Source: Plotosus lineatus
Taxonomy: Eukaryota > Chordata > Actinopteri > Siluriformes > Plotosidae
Assembly (NCBI GenBank): GCA_024760905.1
Contig: CM045733.1
Location: 14,835,001 to 14,899,000 of the forward strand
Direction: 5' to 3'
Length of the DNA stretch: 64,000 bases
Of this stretch, positions 27,646 to 41,508 are shown one piece after another (within the stretch, counting starts at the first letter, position 1; the number at the start of each line of letters is the position of its first letter). A model generated the notes under the pieces. That model was not told the DNA's origin, did not search any database, and was given only the letters and a program-made list of their open reading frames with translations. The translations under genes and the position numbers were made by a program.

Positions 27646-29401
27646 TAGGTTTTCCTCTGGCAGTCCAAACACATGCACATTAAGCTAATTTGCTGTTCCA
27701 AATTGCCCCTAGGAGTGAGTGTGAATAGTCTTCTGTGTGTGTTGGCCTTGCAATGGTCTAGGTAGTGGTGGCTTAGTGGTCAAGACAATGGGTTACCAAT
27801 CCAAAGGTCAGTGGGTTCAATCCTCACTATGACCACTGTTGGGCTCTCCATTGCTCAGTTGTATAAAAATGATAATTGTATGTCTCTCTGGATAAGAGCG
27901 TCTGCCAAATGCTGTAAATGTCTGGGTGAGGTCAGGGTTCAGGGTGTACCACACCTTCACCCTGTGTCAGATGAGGTTTCAGCCTCCCTGTGACCCTCAT
28001 TGGTTTAAGTGGGTCAGCAAGTGAATGAATAAGCTAATCTAGCTTTCGCTCAAATATCTGTGAAACCCTGGTTTGCAAACAGACTCCACAGGTCGTTCGA
28101 GCGAACTCCTGAGTTGGTGCCAAGCACAGACACAGGGCTATAGGAGTGTGTGCGTGACGGATCTCACAACATCCTGGAGGAGCGGACTGGCACTCTGTGC
28201 TCTTGTACACAGATACAGACCTGATGTCATGTGAGTTGTTTCTTGCACATCTTTGTTCCATAGAATTTCATGAGTTTTGAAAGTCCAGATTCAGATGTTT
28301 TCAGTTTCGCTCTTGAAGTGATTTCGACTCGCTGGATGAGAACGAGGCTGAGATGAACAACCAGTTGGCCTTAGATGTCGCTGAGCGGGACTTAGGGATC
28401 TCCCCCATCATGACAGGTCAGGAGATGAGTGTGTTGGAGGAAAGCGACTCGCTCTGCATGGTCATGTACCTCAGCCAGCTTTTTGATCTCCTCAAAGACA
28501 CACCGCCACCCAGTGGTGAGGAGAATCAACATTACAGTACACCAACAGTCAAGGATTAAACATCAGTCAGCACTGAAAAATCCTAAAGATGAGCTGATTA
28601 AATCCGGCCCATAAGTACTGGCACCCTTTGTGCAAAAATAAATTTATTGTGGGATATATTAAAATAAATGAAATACCGTATATTTAATGAGCTGATCCTC
28701 ATCATATAATGTTTAACAAGCATGACAGTATAAGAAATTTTATTACATACAAGTTGAAATAATGCCTTCTTGAATCTTTTCTCTTCAAAAACGAATACTG
28801 TTATCATTATAGTAAAAAGTTCTGGTTTAATTTGGCTATTATTTCAGTGAGTCTGAGTGCTGAGGAGAGAACAGCATTGATGTCGAGCACAAAGTCTCCA
28901 CTGTCTTTACTTAACAGGCTTGGACAGAGTCTGTCTCGCAAACGTAATCCCAAGGTAGTTTATACATGTCCAGAAATGGAGACATTCACCTACCGGCAAA
29001 GACCCATTTAACCCACATGTATCTCTCAGGATAAGAAAGAGAAAGCTGCTGATGGAGTTGGGAAGAGAAGAAGGACAAGTCAAGCTGGGCAGTCAGAAGA
29101 CGTGAGTTATCTTCATTGCATTCTTTATGATGATGATGATGATGTTCTTGTTGCTGTTGTTTTGAAAAATGTTTCATCAAAACAGGAGGATGTTTCACCA
29201 GATCAGCATGAGGACCATGTCCCAGCAGTGAGCCCTCATTCAGAATTGAGCACGGCGACTGCTGCTGGTGCTAATCAAAGCCGAGTCAAGTCAATGGCAT
29301 CCCGGTTGTTAGCCAAGTTTGAAGAAAACGCATCCCCACCTCCATCCACTGCGATATATAGACAGGTGTGGTGTGTGTTTGTTTGTGTATGTATTTGTGC
29401 A

Positions 29402-29437
<36 letters not shown>

Positions 29438-32400
29438 GACCAAAGTGTGTTTACATCACTACACTATATATTGCTGCTGCATTGAGTTATTGTATGTACT
29501 GTATATCCTATTGATGTTTGAGAGATATCAAGATAATTTATGTCTTATTAATCATGAGTATGTGGGATCAAGGAACATCTTTCTGTAAGGGCAGTGGTGG
29601 CCCGGTGGTATGGTGTTGGATTACCGATCCTGAGGTTGGGGGGGGGTTCAAGCCCCATTGTCAATGGTTGTCACTGCTGTCCCCCAGTGCAGCTAACTGG
29701 ATTATCAAAAGCCAGCCATGTCTCTCACTGTCTATGGTGTGAGGCTGCAAAATAACCATTGCTGACTTTCGACAAGAGTAGCTGCATAGCTGTCAGCTTG
29801 TTTCTGCACTGCGATGGCACTCTCCTAGACACTTCCATACCTCTACCAGTATGTCATCAGGACCAACTGACTTTCCACTCTTCATCCTCTTCAATGCCCT
29901 CCTTACTTCTCCCTTACTAATCTTTGTTACTTCCTGGTCCTCAACAGTCACCTCTTCAACACTTTTTTCTCTCATTTTCCTCCTTCATCAGCTCTTCAAA
30001 GTACTCTTTCCATCATCCCAGCACACTTCTGTCATCAGTCAATACATTTCCCTCTCTGTCCTTAATCACTCTAACTTGCTGCACATCTTTCCCATCTCTA
30101 TTTCTCTGCTGTGCCAACCTGTATAAATCATTTTCTCCCTCTTTACTTTCCAACCGAGCATACAAGTCATCATACGCGCTCTGTTTGACCGTTGACACCA
30201 CTACCTTCGCCTTACGCTGTGTCTCCCTGTACTCCTGTTTACTCTCTTCAGTCCACTCTATGTCCTACTTCTTCTTGGCTAACCTCTTCCTTTGTACACA
30301 CTCCTGCACTTCCTCATTCCACCACCAAGTCTCCTTATCTACTCTCCTTCCAGATGACACACCAAGTATTCTCCTACCTGTATCCCTGATCACATTAGCT
30401 GTAGTTGTCCAGTCATCTGGAAGCACTTCCTGACCACCCAAAGCCTGTTTCAACTCCTCCTTGAAGACAACCCGACACTCTTCATTTTTCAGCTTCCACC
30501 ACTTTGTCTTCTGCTCTGCCTTTGCCTTCTTCACCTTCCTCACCATCAGCGTCATCCTGCACACCACCATCCTATGCTGTTTGGCAACAATCTCACCCGC
30601 TACTACTTTGCAGTCACTGACTTCCTTCAAATTACATCGCCTACACAAGATGTAGTCTACCTGTGTGCTCCTACCTCCGCTTTTAAAAGTCACCCTATGC
30701 TCCTGTCTCTTCTGGAAGAAAGTATTCACCACAGCCATTTCCATCCTTTTTTGCAAAATCTATCAACATCTGTCCTTCTGCGTTCCTGTCCTGGATACCA
30801 AACCTGCCCATCACTTCCTCGTCCCCTCTGTTTCCTGCACCAACATGTCCATTGAAGTCTGCCCCATGACCACTTTTTCACCTCTGGAGGTATTCTGCAT
30901 CACTTCATCTAACTCACTCCAGAATCTCTCCTTCTCTTTTAGCTCACATCCTGCCTGTGGGGCATAAGCACTAACACCATTGAACATCACACCTTCAAGT
31001 TCTAACTTGAGACTCATCACTCTGTCTGACACTCTTTTCACTTCTAGAACATTCCTGACAAACTCCTCCTTCAAGATGACTCCTACTCCATTTCTCTTCT
31101 CATCCACACCATGAAAAAACAGCTTAAATCCTGCTCCTAAGCTTCTCGCCTTGCTGCCTTTCCACCTGGTCTCCTGAACACACAGTATGTCCACCTTCCT
31201 CCTCTGCATCATGTCAGCCAGCTCTCTACCTTTTCCTGCCATAGTTCCAACATTCAAAGTCCCTACTTTCAGTCCGAGACGCATGCCTTTCCTCTTCTCT
31301 CTCTGCCTATGGACACGCCTCCCGCCTCTCCTTCTTCGACCAACAGTAGTCCAATATCCACCAGCACCCTGTTGGTTAACAGCACTGATGGCGGTCGTTG
31401 TTAACCCAGGCCTCGACCGATCCGGTATGAATTTCTTTGTTGTGACTCGCATATTTTTTTTGGCATTTGTTTTACGCCGGATGCCCTTCCTGACGCAACC
31501 CTCTGCATTTATCCGGGCTTGGGACCGGCGAGGGAGAGACACTGGCTTGTGCCCCTCCCTCATGGCTGCATTTGTTATGGATGTAAAACATTCTAACTTA
31601 AACGCATTCTGTGCAGATCGCTACAGACCATTCAGCTTATCAAACTTGACTTGTCGGCCTGTTTTGCTTTAACCAACCAATCAGAGGATGGATAAATGCT
31701 GACATTATTGTAGGCCAGCTAGCTGGCCCTGTGAGGTGAATCCGAAATCTGATTAGTTAAAGAAAAAGCCCCGTCACTACTATAGTTTAAGTGACATCAG
31801 CCAACACTGCTGGTTCTGAAGGCCCTGGGCAGATTAGATTGACACTGCAGCACATAGAAACTGAAATGTGATTGGACAAAAAAAAATCTAACATCCACGT
31901 ATACGTACTGGAAGCAGTGCAGCCAAGAGACTCACTATGAAATGAACATGCTGTTGGGAATAAATTACTAGAATTTAATAGAACAAATACTAGGTTATAA
32001 TTTATAATTTAGGTTATACTAGTAAAGGAAGGTTGGTGTTTCTGATAGTAAAATGTTGAGGTTCTCTTTGGGAGTAATGAGGATGGATAGGATCAGGAAT
32101 GAGTACATCAGAGGGACAGCACATGTAAGATGTTTTGGAGAGAAAGTCAGAGAGGCTAGATTGAGATGGTTTGGACATGTACAGAGGAGGGATAGTGAGT
32201 ATATTGGTAGTAGGATGCTGAGGTTGGAACTACCAGGCAGAAGGCCAAGAGGAAGACCAAAGGGAAGATTTATGGATGTGGTGAAGGAGGACATGAAGGT
32301 CGTTGGAGTAAAAGTAGAAGATGCAGAGAATAGGGTGAGATGGAGGCGGGTGGTCTGCTGTGGCGACCCCTGAAGGGAACAGCCGAAAGGAAAAGAAGAA

Positions 32401-35400
32401 GAAAGTGTTTCTGATAGTGTTTAGGCCAGCAGAGAAGCACTGACAGCCCACCATTGGTCCATATTAACCATGAAAGTGTGACACAGGATACTGCATGGGA
32501 ATAAACATCTTTATATTGTTGCAATTAAAATAAATGCATTTACATGCAAGTGGGCCCTGCAATGGCCTGGCAAGCTGTCATGGGTGTATCCTACACTTGA
32601 CATAGTTGGCTGAGATAGCCACCAGCCTCCCTGCGACCCTAATTAAGATTAAGCGGTTCAGAAAATGAAAGCATGAATGATAAATGCAAGTGTAACCCAG
32701 TGTAACTCACCTTCATGCAGCTCTGAGGTTTCATACATTTTGAAAAATGCTAAAAAAAAAAGTGCACAAGAGCCTCAGAGGAGGATCTGAGACGGAGGCA
32801 GGGGTGGGGGTGGGGGGTATGAAACTCCTTTCAGCAATGAGTCTTAATCAAGATATATTTGAAACTGAGAGTGTTTTCATAGACTCCCAAAGGCAGGACT
32901 TGGGGAGGCAACCATCATTCTGTCTCATTCAGTAAGTGCTTTATCCTGATCTGTGTACAGCTAGATCTAGTCTTTCTCAGAAATACCAGACGGAAGGCTG
33001 CTATCATCCTGAAAAACGAGGTTCACCTTGAACACGTCTCCAGGCCATGTAGTGCAACACACACAACCATACACATTCAAAGTTATGCCTAGGGTTAATT
33101 TGGAATAAAATTGCATCGAGAACATGCAAACTCGAAATAGAAACACCTGAGTCTGTGAATCAGTCCGGGATATTCTGCTGTTCGGTGGACGTGCTAACTA
33201 CTAAGCTCGTGTTCTACCGTGTCAAACTCAAGGCCTGTCGATTAAGTCTGGCCCACCAAATCATTTTTTGTCACCCTCGAGAGCTTGTAAAGAATATGAT
33301 TATCATACATTCTTTGCATCAACCATTACCATGAAACCTAATTCATAATTCTTCCACTATGTGGCAGCAAACCTATTTCAAATAAACAGCTAGTCATCAA
33401 TGACTCAACAAGACTCTATGTTGCCAGAAAAGAAAAATTAAAAAAAGTAAAAGTGGGCAAATTGCTAAACTAACCATTTCGCCATGCAAATTTCATTTGA
33501 AATGAATGTTCAGTGATTATTCAGCTGTTGGTGACCTCGAACTTTTGATATGGCCCTCAGTAAAAATTAGGGTTTTTTAGCTTAATCCTAATCAGGGTTG
33601 AAAGGAGATTGTCAAAAATAAATAAATTAATTAAATAAATGAATAATAAAGACATATCTGTGATTCCACTGGCCATAAATAAAATTTAAATACAGTGGTA
33701 CCTCGTCTAACGAGTGTCCCTTATAACGATTTTTCCACGTAACGAGCTTCAAACTCACCAAAAAATCCATCTAACCAGCAAAAATTCACTTTACGAGCTC
33801 TCCTCGAAATGGCTTTTCCAGGCCGATTAGCCTCGTATTCTTCCGCGTGTATTCCTTTGTGCTCTGAGAATGCCTTGTGCAGTGCTTCTCAATTATTTTC
33901 TGTCACGCCCCCTCTCGGAAGAAAACCCCTTTCACACACCCTCCCAGCGCCCCGCTCCGTGTAGTTTCTTGAGGGGTTGTTTTCTGCACTTCATATGGTT
34001 TGCTCGTGCGAAAAACTGCTACACCATAGTGTGACGATGAGAACGCCACTGCCAACTACTGGAGTGGAGGTGGAATTACGCATAAATCTTGTACACAATT
34101 CCAGAAAAGCATGTTCCCCAGGGTCATATGCGCTCTCGCCGGCAACACACCACACACCCCCCTGGCATCATACCGCGCCCCACTACTTGAGAAGCACTGC
34201 TGTCAAGTGATTGCTTGAGTCTGCTGGTTCAGACCACATGTTTGGTCTTTCTGGGATCATTTTTGTTTTTCTTTATCCTGTACAGCAATGTCTTCTGTGT
34301 CAAAAAAAAAAAAAAATTCAAGCAAAAACTTTTCTGTTGTGAGGAAATGCTCCGAAAGCATTGTGTAGCAGCAGTGAGCATTTGAACACATCGGTGTTGT
34401 AGTTTATATCGTTGTAGACTCACACTTTTTATTCCTGTCTGTCTGTCTTCTTTTCGGCTTTTTCCCTTTTACTCAGGAGTCGCCACAGCGAATCATCTGA
34501 TTCGCACGTTTGATTTGGCAGAGATTTTTACGTCGGATGCCCTTCCTGTCACAACCCTTTTTTAGCAAGGGACAGAAACACGCTGACGACTTTGCAGCTA
34601 CTGTTTATGAAAGTCAGCAATGGTTCTTTTACATGCCTCACACCATAGACAGTGAGAGACATGGCCCGCCTTTAATAACCCAGTTAGCCGCACTGGGGGG
34701 ACAGTGACAACCTTGTGAAGAGTGGGACTCGAACCCCCAACCTTTGGATCAGCGATCCAGCACCCTATACCACTAGACCACCACTGCCCCTTCACACTTT
34801 TTATTCCTGTCCCTTACAAAAAACTTGTAGAAAAGCAGGATTTAACTGCAAACAAAGGGTGTTTATGGTGGTGTAGTACCTTGATTATTGATGAGATTTA
34901 GCGTTAATCGGTTTGAAAGGTCTGAACAGGGTCCTCCTGTGTGTGAGGATCTCAGGCTGTTATGAAAGAGCTGTGTAAATGCTTGTGAGGATTATTGTGT
35001 GTGGGTGTGTGGGTGGGAGGAGGGGTCTCGGGCTGGAGTGTTATAAATTCTTATAAATACTGCGGACTATTTGTATTTATTTATTTCCCCAGGTCAGAGA
35101 GCATGTGATTTCTGTGTTTAACAGAAATCCTCCACAAACAAAAAGGCTGTGTCAGTTACGAGTCCCCTGTAGGACCACAAAGTAATTAATCAGTATGATA
35201 AAGAATATGCCAGTCTTTTCTTTCCTAATCTTTAATCTCCTCATCTGTAGCAGTTGTGTGATTGACTTTTATTTCTATTCTACAGCACAGCATGGATAAT
35301 GTATCTAGTAGACCTAAATAGGTGCAGCTCTTAATTTCCCATGTGCTCATCTTACAATATAAATGCTTCAATGGTTTCCTATTAGCATGCACTCCTTTCA

Positions 35401-36521
35401 GCAGTATGAGCATTCACAATACTACAACCTTGAACATCACAGCAAAAAAGGTCCTTGGTTCGAGTCCTGGGCTCCGGTATTTCTGTGTGGAGTTTTCCTC
35501 CGGGTGCTCTGGTTTCCTCACACAGCCCAAAGATATGCACTTTAGGCTAATTGGTTGTTCCAGGGCGGCATGGTGGCATAGTGGTTAGCACATCCGCCTG
35601 GGTTCAATTCCCAGCTTGGCCGTTTCTGTGTAGACTTTACATGTTCTCCCTGTGTTTGCGTGGGTTTCCTCCTGGTGCAGCACTTCGGTTTCCTCCCACA
35701 GTCCCAAATCATGGACAGTAGGTTAATTGGCTGTTCCAAATTGCCCATAGGTGTGAGTGTGAATGTGAATGGTTGTGTGAGTGTCGGCCCTGTGATGGCC
35801 TGGCGAGCTGTCCAGGGTGTACCCCGTCCTCGCCCGGGGTTAGCTGAGATGGGTGGGAGCCTCCGTACACCCTGAACAACACATCAGACCATCACAGGAA
35901 CAACCCACACCGAACCATTCACACTTCCAACTAGGGAGATACCTTGGAACAACCATTCATTCATTCATTCATTCATTCATTTTCTGATTTCCTAATTAGG
36001 GTTGTGGGTTGTGTTAAAATCACTCACTCTTTCATTTGCAAAACTTTGTGGCATTGCTGAGATCTTGACCTTTGACCTTGACTTTCCAAAATCAAATCAT
36101 CTCTGGGACGTAGGTAGTTTGTGGTCAGACTGTGAGTCAGGATTTTGTTTACAGACAAGATGACAGATAAACAAACGGTGTTTACAAAACCTGCACGAAA
36201 CTAAAAAAAAAAGGGGGGGGGGGAGAGAGAGAGAGAGAGAGGGAGAGAGAGAGAGAGAGAGACGGACTGATCAAAGCATTCACTGTACTTTTAAGAGGTC
36301 TATTCATGTCTATTGACCATATCGTGGTTGGGATTGAGGTGGACCAGGATGAACCAAAGTCCCCCGACTGTGCCACCTTGGCATAAAAGTCATAAAAACT
36401 CTGTGGCTGAAAACCTACTTGTCTGCTCTGCAACTATAAATAAACATATAGCTCTGACACTGCTTATCTTGAGAAATACACCAGCTGTCAACAGAGAACT
36501 TTTTTTTAGAAAAAAAAATGA

Positions 36522-36558
<37 letters not shown>

Positions 36559-37025
36559 GTTTTTCCTCTTTTCTCCCACACTACAGATACGGCATATCCT
36601 CACTGTATTACAGTCGTTTCCATTTCGCTTTTTGACTTTTATATAAATACCGTGCTGTTTATTGTGGGAATTTATTAACAGTGTTTCATTTTTATCTCAG
36701 TTTCCCTCTGTGTGTCTGCCACTGATAGAGGTACATTAAGATGTACACAGGTGGAGTGAGCTCATTGATTGAACAGATAGCCAATCAGCTGCAGAGGCAG
36801 CAACATGAACCCAAACCCCTTCTTGACAAAAAGGAGTTGGTAAGCTCTTAGCTGTCGACCTCTAAACCTGTCGAGCTCTAACCTTGACTTTACTTTATAA
36901 TTATTATAGATTACTATGCTGTATACTTTATAATTATAATACTTTATGTGTTTCTTATTGGGCTAAACTAATGCTTGTGCCCAAACCGGTAACAATACTT
37001 TAGCTGTATGTGTGTGTGCGCGCGC

Positions 37026-37074
<49 letters not shown>

Positions 37075-37082
37075 AGTGAGAC

Positions 37083-37136
<54 letters not shown>

Positions 37137-37826
37137 ATTTAATGTAATTTTGAATCAAAATCACAACATAACAATAGTGGCTGTTTCATAGCAGCAAAGA
37201 GGCTGTTATGCTACTATTGAGTGCAAAAGTTTACACACCCTTCATTTAACTGTTCTGATGATTGATGAAATTGAGTCTAGCTTTCATTTTGTTATCGCAA
37301 AATGTGCACAAGTGTGAAGTCATACCAATTATTATTTTTAAAAGTGCTATTATAATCAATCATTATTATATTATAAATCATATATATATATATATACACA
37401 GTAATCCCTCACTAATTTGTGCATCAGTTTCTGCGGCTTCAGTGCATCGTGGACTTTTAAAAAATATTCATCGAAAAATAAAAAAATGAGGAAATTAAGG
37501 AAAAATTTGGATTGAAATTAAGGAAAAGTTAAGGAAAATGCTGCAAAACAAGGCCATTTATGCAAAAAAAAAAAAAAAAAACCTCAAACAAACAAAAAAA
37601 AACAGCCTAAAACTCTAAAATTCTATAACAAAACTACAGTACTTACAGTGAACAACCTAACAAGACTATTTACATTTTTCTGTGAGGTGCGCATCTGTGT
37701 GTCCGCGCACACGCATCTGTATGTGTGTGTATTTATATTTTATTTACATATTATGCATTATTTTTGAATGTTTAATTCTTATTATAAGCATTTACAGGAT
37801 TGAAAATGTATTTATTAATATTATAT

Positions 37827-37878
<52 letters not shown>

Positions 37879-40800
37879 GCAGCCATGAGGTGGGGGGGGC
37901 ACTAACCAGTGTCTCTCCCCCTCATGCCGGTCCCAAGCCCGGAGAAATGCAGAGGGTTGTGTCAGGAAGGGCATCCGACGTAAAACCAATGCCAATGCCA
38001 ATCAAAAGTATTACCTCCATACCGGATCGGTCGAGGCCCGGGTTAACAACGACCGCCATCAGTGCTGTCAATCAACAGGGTGCTGATGGAAATTGGACTA
38101 CTGTTGGTCGAAGACGTCGAAGAAGGAGAGGTGGGAGGCGTGTCTGTAGGCAGAGAGAGAAGAGGAAAGGCATGAGTCTAGGACTGAGAGTGGGGACTTT
38201 GAATGTTGGAACTATGCACAGAAAAGGTAGAGAGCTGGTTGACATGATGCAGAGGAGGAAGGTGGACATACTGTGTGTTCAGGAGACCAGGTGGAAAGGT
38301 AGCAAAGCTAAAAGCTTAGGAGCAGGGTTTAAGCTATTTTATCACGGTGTGGATGGGAAGAGAAATGGAGTCGGAGTCATCTTGAAGGAGGAGTTTCTCG
38401 CAAGGCGAGAAGCTTAGGAGCAGGATTTAAGCTGTTTTTTCATGGTGTGGATGAGAAGAGAAATGGAGTAGGAGTCATCTTGAAGGAGGAGTTTGTCAGG
38501 AATGTTCTAGAAGTGAAAAGAGTGTCAGACAGAGTGATGAGTCTCAAGTTAGAAATTGAAGGTGTAATGCTCAATGTTTTTAGTGCTTATGCCCCACAGG
38601 CAGGATGTGAGCTAAAAGAGAAGGAGAGATTCTGGAGTGACTTAGATGAAGTGATGCAGAGTACCACCAGAGGTGAAAGAGTGGTCATTGGTGCAGACTT
38701 CAATGGACATGTTGGTGCAGGCAACAGAGGGGACGAGGAAGTGATGGGCAGGTTTGGTATCCAGGACAGGAACGCAGAAGGACAGATGTTGATAGATTTT
38801 GCAAAAAGGATGGAAATGGCTGTGGTGAATACTTTCTTTGAGAAGAAACAGGAGTATAGGGTGACTTATAAAGCGGAGGTAGGAGCACACAGGTAGACTA
38901 CATCTTGTGTAGGCGATGTAATTTGAAGGAAGTCAGTGACTGCAAAGTCATCGTGGGTGAGAGTGTTGCCAAACAGCATAGGATGGTGGTGTGCAGGATG
39001 ACTCTGATGGTGAGAAAGGTGAAAAAGGCAAAGGCAGAGCAGAAGACAAAGTGGTGGAAGCTGAAAAAGGAAGAGTGTCGTGTTGTCTTCAAGGAGGAGT
39101 TGAAACAGGCTTTGGGTGGCCAGGAAGTGCTTCCAAATGACTGGACAACCACAGCAAATGTGATCAGGGACACAGGTAGGAGAGTACTTGGTGTGTCCTC
39201 TGGAAGGAAAGTAGATAAGGAGACTTGGTGGTGGAATGAGGAAGTGCAGGAGTGTGTACAAAGGAAGAGGTTAGCCAAGAAGAAGTGGAACATTGAGATG
39301 ACCGAAGAGAGTAAACAGGAGTACAGGGAGACACAGCGTAAGGCGAAAGTAGCAGTGGCGAAGGCCAAACAGAGGGCGTATGATGACTTGTATGATAGGT
39401 TGGATAGTAAAGAGGGAGAAAATGATCTATTCAGGTTGGCACTGCAGAGAAATAGAGATGGGAAGGACGTGCAGCAAGTTAGATTGATAAAGGACAGAGA
39501 GGGAACTGTATTGACTAATGACAGAAGTGTGCTGGGAAGATGGAAAGAGTACTTTGAAGAGCTGATGAATGAGGAAAATGAGAGAGAAAAAAGAGTAGAA
39601 GAGGTGACCATTGAGGAGCAGGATGTAGCAAAGATCAGTAAGGGTGAAGTGAGAAGGGCATTGAAGAGGATGAAAAATGGAAAGGCAGTTGGTCCTGATG
39701 ATATACCTGTGGAGGTATGGAAGTGTCTAGGAGAGGTAGCAGTAGATTTTCTGACAAGAACATTCAACAAGGTACTAGAGAGTGAGCAGATGCCGGAGGA
39801 GTGGAGGAGAAGTGTGCTGGTGCCCATTTTTAAGAACAAGGGAGACGTGCAGAGTTGCAGCAACTACAGAGGGATAAAGTTGATGAGCCATACGATGAAG
39901 TTATGGGAAAGAATAGTGGAAGCTAGACTAAGGGCAGAGGTCAGCATTTGTGAACAACAGTTTGGTTTCATGCCAAGAAAGAGCACCACAGATGCAATGT
40001 TTGCCTTGAGGATGTTAATAGAGAAGTACAGAGAAGGTCAGAGGGAGCTACATTGTGCCTTTGTGGATCTGGAAAAAGCATATGACAGGGTGCCAAGAGA
40101 AGAACTGTGGTATTGCATGAGGAAGTCTGGAGTGGCAGAGAAGTATGTTAGAGTGGTGCAGGACATGTATGAGAGATGTAAGACAGTGGTGAGGTGTGCT
40201 GTCGGTGTGACCGACGAATTCAAGGTGGAGGTGGGACTGCATCAAGGGTCAGCTCTGAGCCCCTTCTTGTTTGCTATGGTGATGGACAGGCTGACAGACG
40301 AGGTGAGACAAGAAGGACCCAGGAGGAACGGTGATGTTACAGGGAGCAGAGATAACGAAGGTGGAGGATTTTAAGTACTTAGGCTCAACAATCCAGAGCA
40401 GTGGAGAGTGTGGAAAAGAGGTGAAGAAGCGTGTGCAGGCAGGTTGGAATGGTTGGAGAAAAGTATCCGGTGTGATGTGCGATAGAAGAGTGTCAGCAAG
40501 AATGAAGGGAAAAGTGTACAAGATGGTGGTGAGGCCAGTGATGTTGTATGGCTTAGAAACAGTGGTGCTGAGGGAAAGGCAGGAGGCAGAGCTGGAGGTA
40601 GCGGAGATGAAAATGTTGAGGTTCTCCCTGGGAGTAACGAGGATGGATAGGATCAGAAATGAGTATATCAGAGGGACAGCCCACGTAAGATGTTTTGGAG
40701 ACAAAGTCAGAGAGGCTAGATTGAGATGGTTTGGACATGTACAGAGGAGGGATAGTGAGTATATTGGCAGTAGGATGCTGAGGTTGGAACTACCAGGCAG

Positions 40801-41465
40801 AAGGCCTCGAGGAAGACCGAAGAAGAGATTTATGGATGTGGTGAAGGAAGACATGAAGGTCGTTGGAGTCAGAAAAGAAGATGCGGAGGACAGGGTGAGG
40901 TGGAGGCGGATGATTTGCTGTGGCGACCCCTGAAGGGAGCAGCCGAAAGTAAAAGAAGAAGAAGAAGATATATATATATATATATATATACAGGGATCCC
41001 TCAGTTTCCACGGTTAATGGGGACCGAGACCAACTTGCAACCGCCGATTTCCTCGAAGTAGGATCGACCCCCTCTGACTGAGGTATATGTACATGTATAT
41101 GTGTATATAATATCAATAAATACATATACAAATAATGCATAAGATGTAAATAAAATATAAATACACACCCATACAGACATGCACACGCAAACTCAGATGC
41201 GCACCTCACATAAAAATGTAAGTACTGTCGTTTTCTTGGGTTGGTTTTTTGTTTTTGTTTAGGTTTTTTTTTTTTTTTTGTATAATTGGCCTTGTTTGGT
41301 GACATTTTTCCTTAACTTTCCTCTTATTTTTCGATTCATATTTTTGAAAAACCCACAATGCACTGAAGCTGCAGAAACTGAAGCATGGGATTACTGTATA
41401 CTAATACAGTAGATATTCACAGTCTGAGGCCAGCCATGTCTCTCACTGTCTATGGTGACATGCAA

Positions 41466-41508
<43 letters not shown>

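Noticed and set aside
28435..28440. Possible intron starting at the gtcagg in MTGQEM of exon 12
   Set aside because: The frame continues without interruption into conserved CH-domain sequence ([14 protein letters not shown]).
33977..34210. 77-codon open frame
   Set aside because: Lies inside the hAT MITE at 33880-34199 and has no recognisable domain.
38898..39863. 321-codon open frame on the minus strand
   Set aside because: It is antisense to the reverse transcriptase of LINE copy F; Ser/Leu-rich composition is the complement of the Lys/Glu-rich RT frame. The same shadow recurs opposite copies A, B, C and D.
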